DNA of 16,421 nucleotides from Subdoligranulum sp. (lineage in GTDB: Bacteria > Bacillota > Clostridia > Oscillospirales > Ruminococcaceae). The stretch is from assembly GCA_004555405.1 (NCBI GenBank), contig SFIE01000040.1, positions 1 to 16,421 on the forward strand. The letters run 5' to 3'. The position numbers and the translations under genes are program-made. A model generated the notes under the pieces. It saw only the letters and a list, made by a program, of their open reading frames with translations. It searched no databases and was not told where the DNA came from. Shown here piece after piece: positions 8,640-15,584 of the stretch (the first letter of the stretch is position 1; each line of letters opens with the position of its first letter).

Positions 8640-9791
8640 TTATAGATGGCTGCGCACATATTCGCGGGCCATACGGTCACATTCATACACATCGTTAAGG
8701 GTATAGCTGCCGCCGAAGGAATCGCTGTCCACCACGCCTTCCACCAGACGCCCGATATCCAGAAATCCGATCTTATCCTGCAAAAACAGGGCAACGGCTT
8801 CCTCGTTGGCGCCATTGGCTGCGCAGGGGCCAAGGCCGCCCTTGCCGATGGCCTTTTTGCAGGCCGCCAGACAGCGGAAGGTGTCCTCGTCGGCCACATC
8901 AAAGGTGATCTGCTTCAGCATGGTAAAATCCAGCTCGGGCACCGGGCTGGGCGCACGGTTCGGCCAGGTGAGCGCATACTGAATGGGAATGCGCATATCC
9001 GGCACACCCATTTGTGCAATAATCGAATTATCGCAGAATTGCACTGCCGAATGGATAATGCTCTGGCGCTGCACCACAATTTGGATCTTCTCGGGCGGAA
9101 GATCAAACAGCCACACCGCCTCGATCAGCTCCAGGCCCTTGTTCATCAAGGTGGCGCTGTCGATGGTGATCTTGGCGCCCATATTCCAGTTGGGGTGCTT
9201 CAGCGCATCCGCACGGGTTTTGCCGCGCAGCTGTTCGGTGGTCATGCCAAAGAAAGGCCCGCCCGAGGCCGTGAGCAGGATCTTGGTCAGCGATTTGGCG
9301 CTGTGGGCATCCTGCAGGCACTGGAAAATGGCGGAATGCTCGCTGTCGACCGGCAGCAGCTTTACGCCATGGGCAGCCACGGCATCCGTGACCAGCTTGC
9401 CGCCCGTGACAAGGCTTTCTTTGTTGGCCAGCGCCAGATCGTGCCCGCTTTCAATGGCGGCCAAGCTTGCGCCAAGGCCCGCAATGCCCACCACCGAGTT
9501 GAGCACCACATCGGGGCCCTGCATGGCGGCCAGCTCGCGCAGGCCCTGTGCCCCGCGCAGCACACGCGGGGCGCCGGTTTGCCCGGCCAGCGCTGCGGCC
9601 AGTCGGTCGGCTGCGGCTTCGTTGGCCATGCAAACATATTTGGGGTGAAACTCAGCGATCTGCTGCAAAACCATGTCCACCTGCGTGTTGGCGGAAAGGC
9701 CAAACACCTCGTATCCCTGCATGCGCACCACATCCAGGCTTTGGGTTCCGATGGAGCCGGTGGAGCCCAGCAGCGTAATTTTCTTGCTCAT
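8640..9791 (-). CDS. dxr: 1-Deoxy-D-xylulose 5-phosphate reductoisomerase
   Basis: A 383-residue Dxr (IspC), which rearranges and reduces DXP to 2-C-methylerythritol 4-phosphate with NADPH, the first committed MEP step. The NADPH-binding loop GSTGSIG is at 9-15. The metal site is D149-S150-E151 (LPVDSEHSAIFQ) with E221 in MNKGLELIEA. The mobile-loop and substrate region includes ASGGPF and LKHPNWNMG. Length is typical. GGGAGAG lies eight bases before the ATG. It begins 31 bases after cdsA, and a 69-base gap separates it from rseP. No unusual residues are seen. Confidence 0.98.
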   Translation of the reverse strand: MSKKITLLGSTGSIGTQSLDVVRMQGYEVFGLSANTQVDMVLQQIAEFHPKYVCMANEAAADRLAAALAGQTGAPRVLRGAQGLRELAAMQGPDVVLNSVVGIAGLGASLAAIESGHDLALANKESLVTGGKLVTDAVAAHGVKLLPVDSEHSAIFQCLQDAHSAKSLTKILLTASGGPFFGMTTEQLRGKTRADALKHPNWNMGAKITIDSATLMNKGLELIEAVWLFDLPPEKIQIVVQRQSIIHSAVQFCDNSIIAQMGVPDMRIPIQYALTWPNRAPSPVPELDFTMLKQITFDVADEDTFRCLAACKKAIGKGGLGPCAANGANEEAVALFLQDKIGFLDIGRLVEGVVDSDSFGGSYTLNDVYECDRMAREYVRSHL

Positions 9792-9822
9792 TTTTCACAC
9801 TCTCCCTTTGGGGGCCTGCCGA

Positions 9823-10686
9823 TCAGGCCGCAAAATAAAAGGCGTAGCGCACCGTCATGCACACAAACAGCGAAACGAACAGCACACTGTCGAAACGATC
9901 CAGAATGCCGCCGTGGCCGGGGAAGATGGTGCCGTAGTCTTTAATGCCGTGCTGGCGTTTGACCACCGAGGCAAACAGATCGCCCAAAATGCCCAGCACT
10001 GCGGCGATCACGCCCAAAACGGCCACCACCAGATAAAATGCCGGGGCTACGCCATGGAAAAAGATATCCGATTTATCGGCAATGTTCTGGTATACATAGG
10101 TGCAGATTTCCCCCAGCAGCACACAACCCAAAATGCCGCCGATCGCGCCCTCCACGGTTTTTTTGGGGCTCACGATGGGGGCCAGCTTGTGCTTGCCGAA
10201 AAAGCGGCCTGCAAAATAGGCAAAGGTATCGCCGCCCCATGCATAACACAGGATCAGCACGATAAAATAAATGGCTTCGGCGCTGTATTCTGCGCGGGGC
10301 AGTCGGTATTTCAGATACACAAACGAATAAAAGCTCAAAAGGATCACGCAGCTGAACAGCGCAAAGCTGCTCAGGCGGCCAAAATCCAGCGTGGTACTGC
10401 GCAGCACCAGACACACAGCGTAAAAGATCGCCGTGCAGGTGAGCACCGGCAGAATCAAAAGCTGCACGGCATGATAATGGCACAGCAGCACCATAAACAC
10501 CGTGGGAACAGCGGCGGCATAGATATACCAGTCTTTTTTCTGAAAGCCCACCGCCTGCCATGCCTCGTGCATGGCCAAAAGCGTGAGCGCCGCGATCACC
10601 AGATCAAACAGGAGCGTATCGAAAAGACACATAACTGCGATCAGCACCGCAATGCCAACCACGGCTGTGATGATTCTTGTTTTCAT
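9823..10686 (-). CDS. cdsA: Phosphatidate cytidylyltransferase (CDP-diglyceride synthase)
   Basis: A 287-residue polytopic membrane enzyme making CDP-diacylglycerol from phosphatidic acid and CTP, the branch point for phospholipid head groups. Hydrophobic helices cover most of the protein. The family signature is complete at the C terminus (249-270): KDYGTIFPGHGGILDRFDS, with the conserved DRxD. SPKKTVEGAIGG lies earlier, matching the conserved SPKKTxEG motif. GGAGG is 11 bases before the ATG. It follows uppS by 20 bases. A small perfect hairpin (9813-9829) overlaps the stop but has no T-run. Confidence 0.97.
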   Translation of the reverse strand: MKTRIITAVVGIAVLIAVMCLFDTLLFDLVIAALTLLAMHEAWQAVGFQKKDWYIYAAAVPTVFMVLLCHYHAVQLLILPVLTCTAIFYAVCLVLRSTTLDFGRLSSFALFSCVILLSFYSFVYLKYRLPRAEYSAEAIYFIVLILCYAWGGDTFAYFAGRFFGKHKLAPIVSPKKTVEGAIGGILGCVLLGEICTYVYQNIADKSDIFFHGVAPAFYLVVAVLGVIAAVLGILGDLFASVVKRQHGIKDYGTIFPGHGGILDRFDSVLFVSLFVCMTVRYAFYFAA

Positions 10687-10706
10687 ATTTCGGGCTTCCT
10701 CCTGCT

Positions 10707-11420
10707 TTACACCCCGCCGAATCGGCGCGAACGGCGGTTGAATTCTTCAATGGCGGCATCCAGATCGGCGCGCGTGAAATCCGGCCACAGCACATCCATT
10801 TCTACCAGCTCAGAATATGCAGCCTGCCACAGCATAAAGTTGGAAAGGCGCTTTTCACCGCTGGGGCGAAGAATAAAATCGGGGTCCTTCTGGCCGCGGG
10901 TAAACATATAGCCCGACATCATATCCTCGGTGATATCCGCCGGGTTCAATGTGCCCTCCGCAGCTTTTTGGGCCAGCTGCTGCGCTGCGCGAACGATCTC
11001 CTGCCGGCCGCCGTAGTTGATGGCCACATTCAGCACCATGCCGGTATTCTGGGCGGTTTTGGCCTCGATCTCGTTCATTTCTTCCTGATATTTTTCGCTC
11101 AGTGCCGTGCGGTCGCCCAGAAACACCACGCGGTTGTTCTCTTTTTTGTAATCATACGCCTTGAGCAGATATTCGCCGAACAGGCGCATGATCGCGCTGA
11201 CTTCTTCCTCGGGGCGCTTCCAGTTTTCGGTGGAAAACGCATAAAAATATACACTGCTCACCCCAAGCTCGTTGCAGTAGCGCGTAATATCCTGAAAAAC
11301 CTCTGCGCCCTTTTTGTGGCCCGCCGTGCGGGGCAGGCCGCGCTTTTTTGCCCAGCGGCCGTTGCCGTCCATAATAATGCCAATGCTCAGGCCCTTTGCA
11401 AAATCAGCAGAATGTGCCAT
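10707..11420 (-). CDS. uppS: Isoprenyl transferase (undecaprenyl diphosphate synthase)
   Basis: A 237-residue cis-prenyltransferase that extends farnesyl diphosphate to the C55 lipid carrier for peptidoglycan. The catalytic aspartate D18 lies in IIMDGNGRWA (15-24). FSTENWKRP and the C-terminal RPSGEKRLSNFMLWQ substrate-binding block are intact. The frame is open to an ATG at 11468, but that would put the start inside a terminator-like hairpin with no ribosome binding site. GGAGAGG ten bases before 11420 fixes the start there, giving the usual length. It is the first gene after the frr-uppS hairpin. Confidence 0.97.
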   Translation of the reverse strand: MAHSADFAKGLSIGIIMDGNGRWAKKRGLPRTAGHKKGAEVFQDITRYCNELGVSSVYFYAFSTENWKRPEEEVSAIMRLFGEYLLKAYDYKKENNRVVFLGDRTALSEKYQEEMNEIEAKTAQNTGMVLNVAINYGGRQEIVRAAQQLAQKAAEGTLNPADITEDMMSGYMFTRGQKDPDFILRPSGEKRLSNFMLWQAAYSELVEMDVLWPDFTRADLDAAIEEFNRRSRRFGGV

Positions 11421-11437
11421 AGTTGTTTTTCCTCTCC

Positions 11438-11473
11438 AAAAATTGTGCCGTGCAAGTAGATCATGCACGGCAC
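11438..11473 (-). terminator. Hairpin plus T-run between frr and uppS
   Basis: A perfect 10-bp stem (GTGCCGTGCA with TGCACGGCAC, at 11464-11473 and 11445-11454) with a 9-base loop, followed on the minus strand by AATTTTT (11438-11444). It begins 33 bases after the frr stop, and its T-run abuts the uppS ribosome binding site. By sequence it is an intrinsic terminator. As uppS to ispG have no clear promoter between it and their starts, partial read-through or a role in RNA processing is inferred. Confidence 0.75.
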
Positions 11474-11506
11474 AGGTTGTTTTTATGATGAAGCAAGCAG
11501 CCGCGG

Positions 11507-12061
11507 TTACAGCTCCATGATCTCCTTGTTTTTGCTTTCGCAGATCTTTTCGATCTCTTTCACAAACTTATCGGTGATCTTCTGCATTTCGTCTTCCAGA
11601 TTTGCCAGCTCATCCTCGGAAATTTCGCTCTTCTTTTTGGCTGCCTTAAATTTATCCAGCGCATCGCGGCGCACATTGCGCACGGCCACCTTGGATTCTT
11701 CGCCCAGCTTGGAAACATCCTTGGTCAGCTGCTTGCGGCGCTCCTCGGTGGGTGCGGGGAAGTTCAGGCGGATCACGCGGCCGTCATCAATGGGATTGAT
11801 GCCGATATCGCTGCTCATAATGGCCTTGCTGATCTCTTTTACCAGCTTGGTATCCCAGGGGCTGATGGTCAGCACACGGGCCTCGGGCACGGCAACTGCA
11901 GCCAGCTGGGCCACAGGGGTGGGCGTGCCATAGTATTCCACAGCAACCTTATCCAGAACGGCAGGGTTTGCACGGCCTGCACGAATGGCCTGCAGTTCTT
12001 TTTCCAGATGCTTGCAGGCACTGGACATTTTTTCCTCATAGGGCTTGGTTTTTGCGCTCAT
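11507..12061 (-). CDS. frr: Ribosome recycling factor
   Basis: A 184-residue RRF, which splits post-termination ribosomes together with EF-G. The standard features are visible: AIRAGRANPAVLDKVAVEYYGTPTP near residues 27-50, the PWD segment (TISPWDTK), NFPAPTEERRK, and a long charged C-terminal helix ending in EIMEL. The start at 12061 has AGAGGA nine bases upstream and gives the standard family length; an ATG 11 codons earlier lacks a site. It lies 63 bases after pyrH, the near-universal arrangement. Confidence 0.98.
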   Translation of the reverse strand: MSAKTKPYEEKMSSACKHLEKELQAIRAGRANPAVLDKVAVEYYGTPTPVAQLAAVAVPEARVLTISPWDTKLVKEISKAIMSSDIGINPIDDGRVIRLNFPAPTEERRKQLTKDVSKLGEESKVAVRNVRRDALDKFKAAKKKSEISEDELANLEDEMQKITDKFVKEIEKICESKNKEIMEL

Positions 12062-12124
12062 AATATTTATCCTCTTTTCTACCCCGTGGGGCATAATTTC
12101 TTTTTATATGGTTTTGTGCGGGGG

Positions 12125-12835
12125 TTATTCCTCGGTCACCAATGTGCCCACGCTTTCGCCGCGGGCGGCGCGGGCAATGTTGGCAGGGTCGCTCAGATCG
12201 AACACCATGATATCCAGCTTGTTTTCGCGGCACAGGGTGGCGGCTGTGCCGTCCATCACCTGCAGGCGGTCTGCCAGAACCTTGGTGAAGCTGAGCTTAT
12301 CATAGCGCACAGCGTCGGGGTACTTTTTGGGGTCCTTATCATACACGCCGTCCACCATGGTTGCCTTAAACATGGCATCCGCGCCGATCTCAAGCCCGCG
12401 CAGAGCGCTGGCCGTATCGGTGGAGAAGAACGGGCAGCCCGTGCCGCCGCCAAAGATCACCACCTGGCCGGCCTGCAGTGCAGCCACAGCCTCATCCCGT
12501 GTAAACACACCGGCCACCTGCGGCATTGCCACACTGGTCATCACCTTGGCGGGCACACCCACATTCTGCAGGCAGTCAGCCAGTGCCAAAGCGTTCATCA
12601 CAGTGGCCAGCATACCAATTTTATCGGCACAGGTGCGCTCCATTTTGCCGCTGCTGCGGCCGCGCCAGAAGTTTCCGCCGCCAACCACAACACCGATCTG
12701 CACGCCTTCATCATAGGCGGCCTTAATGCCCATGCAGATTGATTCCATGGTAGGCTCGTCAAAGCCGGTGCCCTTTTCACCGGCCAAAGCCTCGCCGCTC
12801 ACTTTCAGCAAAATGCGGTTGAATCTTTTTTCCAT
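12125..12835 (-). CDS. pyrH: Uridylate kinase (UMP kinase)
   Basis: A 236-residue bacterial UMP kinase of the amino-acid kinase fold, phosphorylating UMP to UDP and normally hexameric with GTP/UTP control. Visible motifs are LLKVSGEAL (9-17), VVVGGGNFWRG (UMP binding), FGGGTGCPFFSTDTASALR and VDGVYDKDPKK. The frame stays open for 27 codons upstream, but GAGAGGAAG just before the ATG at 12835 and the family N terminus set this start. It is the first gene of the cluster. The upstream neighbours are not rpsB and tsf, which precede pyrH in many Firmicutes. Confidence 0.98.
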   Translation of the reverse strand: MEKRFNRILLKVSGEALAGEKGTGFDEPTMESICMGIKAAYDEGVQIGVVVGGGNFWRGRSSGKMERTCADKIGMLATVMNALALADCLQNVGVPAKVMTSVAMPQVAGVFTRDEAVAALQAGQVVIFGGGTGCPFFSTDTASALRGLEIGADAMFKATMVDGVYDKDPKKYPDAVRYDKLSFTKVLADRLQVMDGTAATLCRENKLDIMVFDLSDPANIARAARGESVGTLVTEE

Positions 12836-12919
12836 TTCAAAAACTTCCTCTCCGTACAACTGATATCTCAAAGCCCCGCCCGCCGGGCACAGCTTGTTAT
12901 ATATATTTCTATCCACGCT

Positions 12920-12951
12920 ATTATATTACAATAAATCTTGGCCGTTGTAAA
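12920..12951 (-). promoter_or_regulatory. Probable promoter of pyrH-frr
   Basis: The minus strand has TTTACA (12946-12951). Overlapping -10 candidates follow: TAATAT (12923-12928, 17-base spacer) and a perfect TATAAT (12920-12925, but a 20-base spacer). It lies just after the terminator of the preceding operon and gives a leader of about 80 bases containing a small GCCC-GGC-GGGC hairpin. Which -10 is used cannot be decided by eye. Confidence 0.6.
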
Positions 12952-12964
12952 CAGCCATCGACAG

Positions 12965-13005
12965 AAAAAAATCCCCCTGCGCTGCCATAAGGGGCGCGGG
13001 GGGAT
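12965..13005 (-). terminator. Intrinsic terminator of the Spo0A-like operon
   Basis: On the minus strand a 12-bp GC-rich stem with one mismatch (12994-13005 with 12971-12982) closes an 11-base loop and runs straight into T7 (12965-12971). It lies about 85 bases beyond the stop of the kinase-like gene and immediately before the pyrH promoter, so it cleanly separates the two transcription units. Confidence 0.9.
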
Positions 13006-13089
13006 CGATAGAGAGTGGTATCCCGGTATCCTACAAAATCTCATGCGGCTATGCACAGATCGCCGCATTCGCAAGCGGGCTTTTGGGGC

Positions 13090-13923
13090 TCAGCCCGCCG
13101 TTTGGCCATGCGCCTGCCCGCCGAACACCAGCAGCAGCCTGCGGTGCAGCCTTTCGTACATGGCCCTTTCCGCAAAATGGGCCTGCCGCGAGTACAGCCG
13201 TGTATCCGGTGCCGCCGCGCCGGGCATACACAATAACACCTCTGCACCGCTTTGCCGGTCGGCAAGGCTCAGCTGCCAGTTCATGGCATCGCAATAAGCC
13301 TGCGTAAGGCGCAGCGTTTCCGAAAGCTCGGCCGATGCGCCGATCGTATGCTCGTTGATAAGCTGCCGTGCATTTTCGGGGAAACAGGCTCCCTTTGCAA
13401 AAAGCCTTAATTCCGCCTGCTTTTTGTTTTTGCTCAAATTCACCGAAAGGCAGCCGCTGCCGTTTTCCAGCTTCAGCATTCCCAAAATCAGGTTCACCAG
13501 CACGGCTTCCATAAAAACAGGGTCGCCCAGCACACAGATGTCCGGGCTTTCGGTGCAATACATCGTTCTGCCTGCATAGCCCAGATCCTTCATTTCCCAG
13601 TTCACGCGCTCGCAAAACAGCCTGAGCCTTTCCGCAAAAGGCAAGGCCCTTGTGCGGGCGCGCAGTTCATCGGCATCGCCCTGCAATATGGCAGCCATAC
13701 TGCTTGAAACATCCGCCATAGCGCGCAGGCGCAGGCTGATATCCCGCAGTATTTCACTATCCATAGAATAGGTAGGCGATTCCGGATTTTGGTGAATATG
13801 CTTTTCCAGCAGTTCGATCTCGGTTTGCATGGTGCAAAACGAGTTTGCCAGATATTCCTCAATGTTTTCGCGCAGCTGCCTTTGCTTTTTCTGTTCCAGA
13901 TGTTCTTCTTTGATATAAAGCAT
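13090..13923 (-). CDS. Soluble histidine-kinase-like protein, probably catalytically degenerate
   Basis: A 277-residue protein with no membrane segment. The N-terminal 45 residues are charged and helical (likely coiled coil). About 55-115 resembles a helical dimerisation (DHp) region but has no clear phospho-acceptor histidine at the expected place (SEILRDISLRLRAMADVSSS). About 125-235 resembles a HATPase domain: the N-box is partly kept (VLVNLILGML, N144), but the DxGxG and GxGxG boxes are absent, with KGACFPENAR in the G1 position. Its start lies 3 bases after the stop of the Spo0A-like gene with only a weak ribosome binding site, so translational coupling is likely. It is inferred to be a pseudokinase, phosphotransfer or allosteric partner of that regulator. 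The fold call is moderate; the exact family is not recognised. Confidence 0.6.
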   Translation of the reverse strand: MLYIKEEHLEQKKQRQLRENIEEYLANSFCTMQTEIELLEKHIHQNPESPTYSMDSEILRDISLRLRAMADVSSSMAAILQGDADELRARTRALPFAERLRLFCERVNWEMKDLGYAGRTMYCTESPDICVLGDPVFMEAVLVNLILGMLKLENGSGCLSVNLSKNKKQAELRLFAKGACFPENARQLINEHTIGASAELSETLRLTQAYCDAMNWQLSLADRQSGAEVLLCMPGAAAPDTRLYSRQAHFAERAMYERLHRRLLLVFGGQAHGQTAG

Positions 13924-13926
13924 CGT

Positions 13927-14679
13927 TTACGGTTCCCATTCCAGTGCGATCTGCTGCGCCATCCGCCCCAAAAAGTCACGGTTGCTCACTGGCTTTTCCG
14001 CACTGAGTTTTAAAAATTTCTGCATTTCGCGATAAGCGGGCGGAGAAACATAATGAATGCGCTCAATGGCACGGCGAATGCCGCTTTCGATAGCCTTCGG
14101 GCTCACGCCAAAGCGTGTGCCGCAGTGCTCATACACTTCCTTGCAAAGGCCGCACAGGGCCGGATGCTGCAGCATTTGCTTTACGGCATCGCTCAAATAC
14201 CAGTAGCCTGCATCTCCCACCGTCAGGTGCATTTGCTCCAGATACAGCCGGATCAGATAATCCAGACGCACTTCCACACTTTCCGGTGCGTTCAGGCACA
14301 GGTCGATGGCCTGATTGAGCAGCTCTTCCATTTTATAAGGCTTCACCACCAGGCTTTTGGCTCCGGCCTCTATATACTTTTTCCGTACGCCATCGTCCGT
14401 GGTACAGGTGGTCATCAGGATCTGCGGCATTCTTTTTAGCCGCAGCGAACGCATTTTATACAAAACGCGTATGCCGCTGATCCGGCGCAGGTCGGAATCC
14501 AGGATCAAAACATCCGGTTCAAGCCCTTGGCCCAGCAATTCCAAAAGGGCTTCGCCGTCACAGGCAGCTCCGCACAGCTCTGTATCCGGCCTTTCCTTGA
14601 TATATTCCTGCAAAACAAACAGCTGGCGGCCGCTTTCGGCCAGCATCACCTTAAATTTTCGGATCTCCTTTGGGTTCAT
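13927..14679 (-). CDS. Spo0A-like response regulator (receiver + Spo0A C-terminal domain)
   Basis: A 250-residue regulator. Residues 9-125 form a receiver domain: PDVLILD places the phospho-acceptor at D61, T90/T91 give the switch residue, and K113-P114 is the conserved lysine. The usual acidic pair after beta-1 is E15-S16 instead of D-D. Residues about 141-250 match the Spo0A DNA-binding domain: YWYLSDAVKQML, LCKEVYEHCGTRFGVSPKAIESGIRRAIERI, in which 193-210 corresponds to the recognition helix that reads 0A boxes. The ATG at 14679 is chosen because it preserves beta-1, although AGGAGA almost touches it; a TTG six codons earlier has no site. It is the middle gene of a three-gene unit. It may be the species' Spo0A or a divergent paralogue, with the altered pocket favouring the latter. 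Confidence 0.82.
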   Translation of the reverse strand: MNPKEIRKFKVMLAESGRQLFVLQEYIKERPDTELCGAACDGEALLELLGQGLEPDVLILDSDLRRISGIRVLYKMRSLRLKRMPQILMTTCTTDDGVRKKYIEAGAKSLVVKPYKMEELLNQAIDLCLNAPESVEVRLDYLIRLYLEQMHLTVGDAGYWYLSDAVKQMLQHPALCGLCKEVYEHCGTRFGVSPKAIESGIRRAIERIHYVSPPAYREMQKFLKLSAEKPVSNRDFLGRMAQQIALEWEP

Positions 14680-14713
14680 TCTCCTTTTACCCCGCAATGT
14701 TCGTTTTCAGATT

Positions 14714-15046
14714 TTATACATATTCCATACAATCCTGCAGAATATCGATCCAGTTTTCCCGGGAAACCGCATTTTCAAACAGAAACCGCAGCAAAAGCTC
14801 TCCCTTAGAGCCTGTGCATTTTGCCCGCCAGCGCTCCAGCTTGCAGCCATCCCAAAGCGAAAATTCGCAGCCGCTTTCATCCGATTCGCAGCAATATCGA
14901 ATCGTGTGTGCCGATTGCAGTGCGCCGAGTTCGGAAAAATCCCGTTCCAGAACAAGCTTTCCCCGCTCCAAATTCATTCCTCCTTTGACAAAATATGAAT
15001 CTGTGATTTCATCATAGTCCATGCAGAGCGCAATTTCAATCTGCAT
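14714..15046 (-). CDS. Small cysteine-rich protein of unknown function
   Basis: A 110-residue soluble protein that I do not recognise. It is acidic, has seven cysteines (8, 52, 53, 60, 68, 77, 106) and two Trp-containing segments (FSLWDGCKLERWRAKC, ENWIDILQDC), and no signal peptide or membrane helix. It is the first gene of the Spo0A-like unit, 34 bases upstream of the regulator. The start is uncertain. The ATG at 15046 has no ribosome binding site, whereas a perfect AAAGGAGG lies inside the frame at codons 21-23. That site touches the ATG of codon 24 but is ideally spaced (7 bases) for the in-frame TTG of codon 26, so the real protein may have about 85 residues. Cysteine-rich content would allow metal binding or redox sensing, which is speculation. 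Confidence 0.55.
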   Translation of the reverse strand: MQIEIALCMDYDEITDSYFVKGGMNLERGKLVLERDFSELGALQSAHTIRYCCESDESGCEFSLWDGCKLERWRAKCTGSKGELLLRFLFENAVSRENWIDILQDCMEYV

Positions 15047-15374
15047 TTTTCGTCATATGCGTACTACATTTGTTTTCTTTTCGTTTCTGCGTTGATCTTC
15101 GTATAAATAATTTTATAACAGAACATCTTGCAAATCTTGCTGCATTTTTTGCATCATCGCGATATCTTTCGGTTTCTGCGGCATTCGCACGGCCGTTGTT
15201 TCTTGCGTCAGGCTGCGGGCCGCCCGTGAAAAAGCCGCGGCGATTTTTGAAGGTTTTCGCTTGTTTTCTTTTTTGCTGCGATTTTATAATATAAACATTT
15301 TTCCATTTTTAATTATGTAAGTTTTGTGAATTTCTAAAAGCACAAAATAAAATCCGTTTAATGCGAGTTTTTCT
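15047..15374. other. AT-rich intergenic region upstream of the Spo0A-like operon
   Basis: No convincing gene. It is T-rich on the plus strand, with several TATAAT-like strings (for example 15285-15290), and has an embedded GC-rich island (about 15190-15245) containing the palindromes GCCGCGGC and GGGCCGCCC. A minus-strand frame stays open for about 90 codons here but lacks a start. It probably holds the promoter and leader of the downstream operon. Confidence 0.5.
15112..15120 (-). promoter_or_regulatory. Possible extended -10 promoter of the Spo0A-like operon
   Basis: TGT-TATAAA on the minus strand matches an extended -10 (TGn plus five of six). No good -35 is seen 16-18 bases upstream. The position would give a leader of about 60 bases before 15046. 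This is the only reasonable candidate close to the gene, and it is weak. Confidence 0.35.
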
Positions 15375-15533
15375 TTATTTTGCAATTTTGGCTGTTAGCC
15401 AAAACGCAATATGTAAAAGTTTTGAGCTTTTTTGTTTTCTCAAATTTTTCTCTATTTTTTCTCAAAAAAACTCCTCAAAAACAGGGTCTGAGGCATTGAC
15501 TTGCTTCGGCTCTCGAAACCTTGGGCGTTCCAT
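15375..15533 (-). pseudogene. Small ORF interrupted by an in-frame stop
   Basis: From the ATG at 15533 the frame reads MERPRFREPKQVNAS and on to EEFF, then TGA (15462-15464). Directly after it, in the same frame, come EKIEKNLRKQKSSK and LLHIAFWLTAKIAK, up to TAA at 15375-15377. Charged, protein-like sequence on both sides of one stop suggests a small gene of about 57 codons that is broken. The break lies in T7 and A6 runs. An out-of-frame ATG at 15541 with AGGGG five bases upstream is the better-placed start and would need a one-base shift after an A4 run. The product is not recognised. It lies just downstream of the attenuator-like element, which may have controlled it. Confidence 0.4.
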
Positions 15534-15584
15534 TTTCCCATTTTTACCCCTGTGAGCGCCTGTCCCCGAAGCCCGGGTGGGTAT

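Noticed and set aside
9813..9829. Perfect 6-bp hairpin over the cdsA stop codon
   Set aside because: Short, without a T-run, and dxr is clearly co-transcribed.
12083..12095. CCCCGTGGGGCAT before frr, also present at about 6140-6152
   Set aside because: A short GC-rich palindrome shared by two leaders; too little to support a common regulatory element.
15049..15055. TGACGAA on the minus strand, one base off the Spo0A box TGTCGAA, just before the Spo0A-like operon
   Set aside because: A single 6-of-7 match in AT-rich DNA is expected by chance; not enough for an autoregulation claim.
15036..15310. Minus-strand frame open for about 90 codons upstream of and overlapping the small cysteine-rich gene
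   Set aside because: It has no start codon until the last few codons and no ribosome binding site, and its composition is Arg/Lys/Asn-rich as expected from AT-rich DNA plus a GC island.
15386..15404. TTTTGGCT-GTT-AGCCAAAA hairpin as a terminator
   Set aside because: Perfect 8-bp stem but no T-run on either strand, and it falls within the second half of the broken small ORF.
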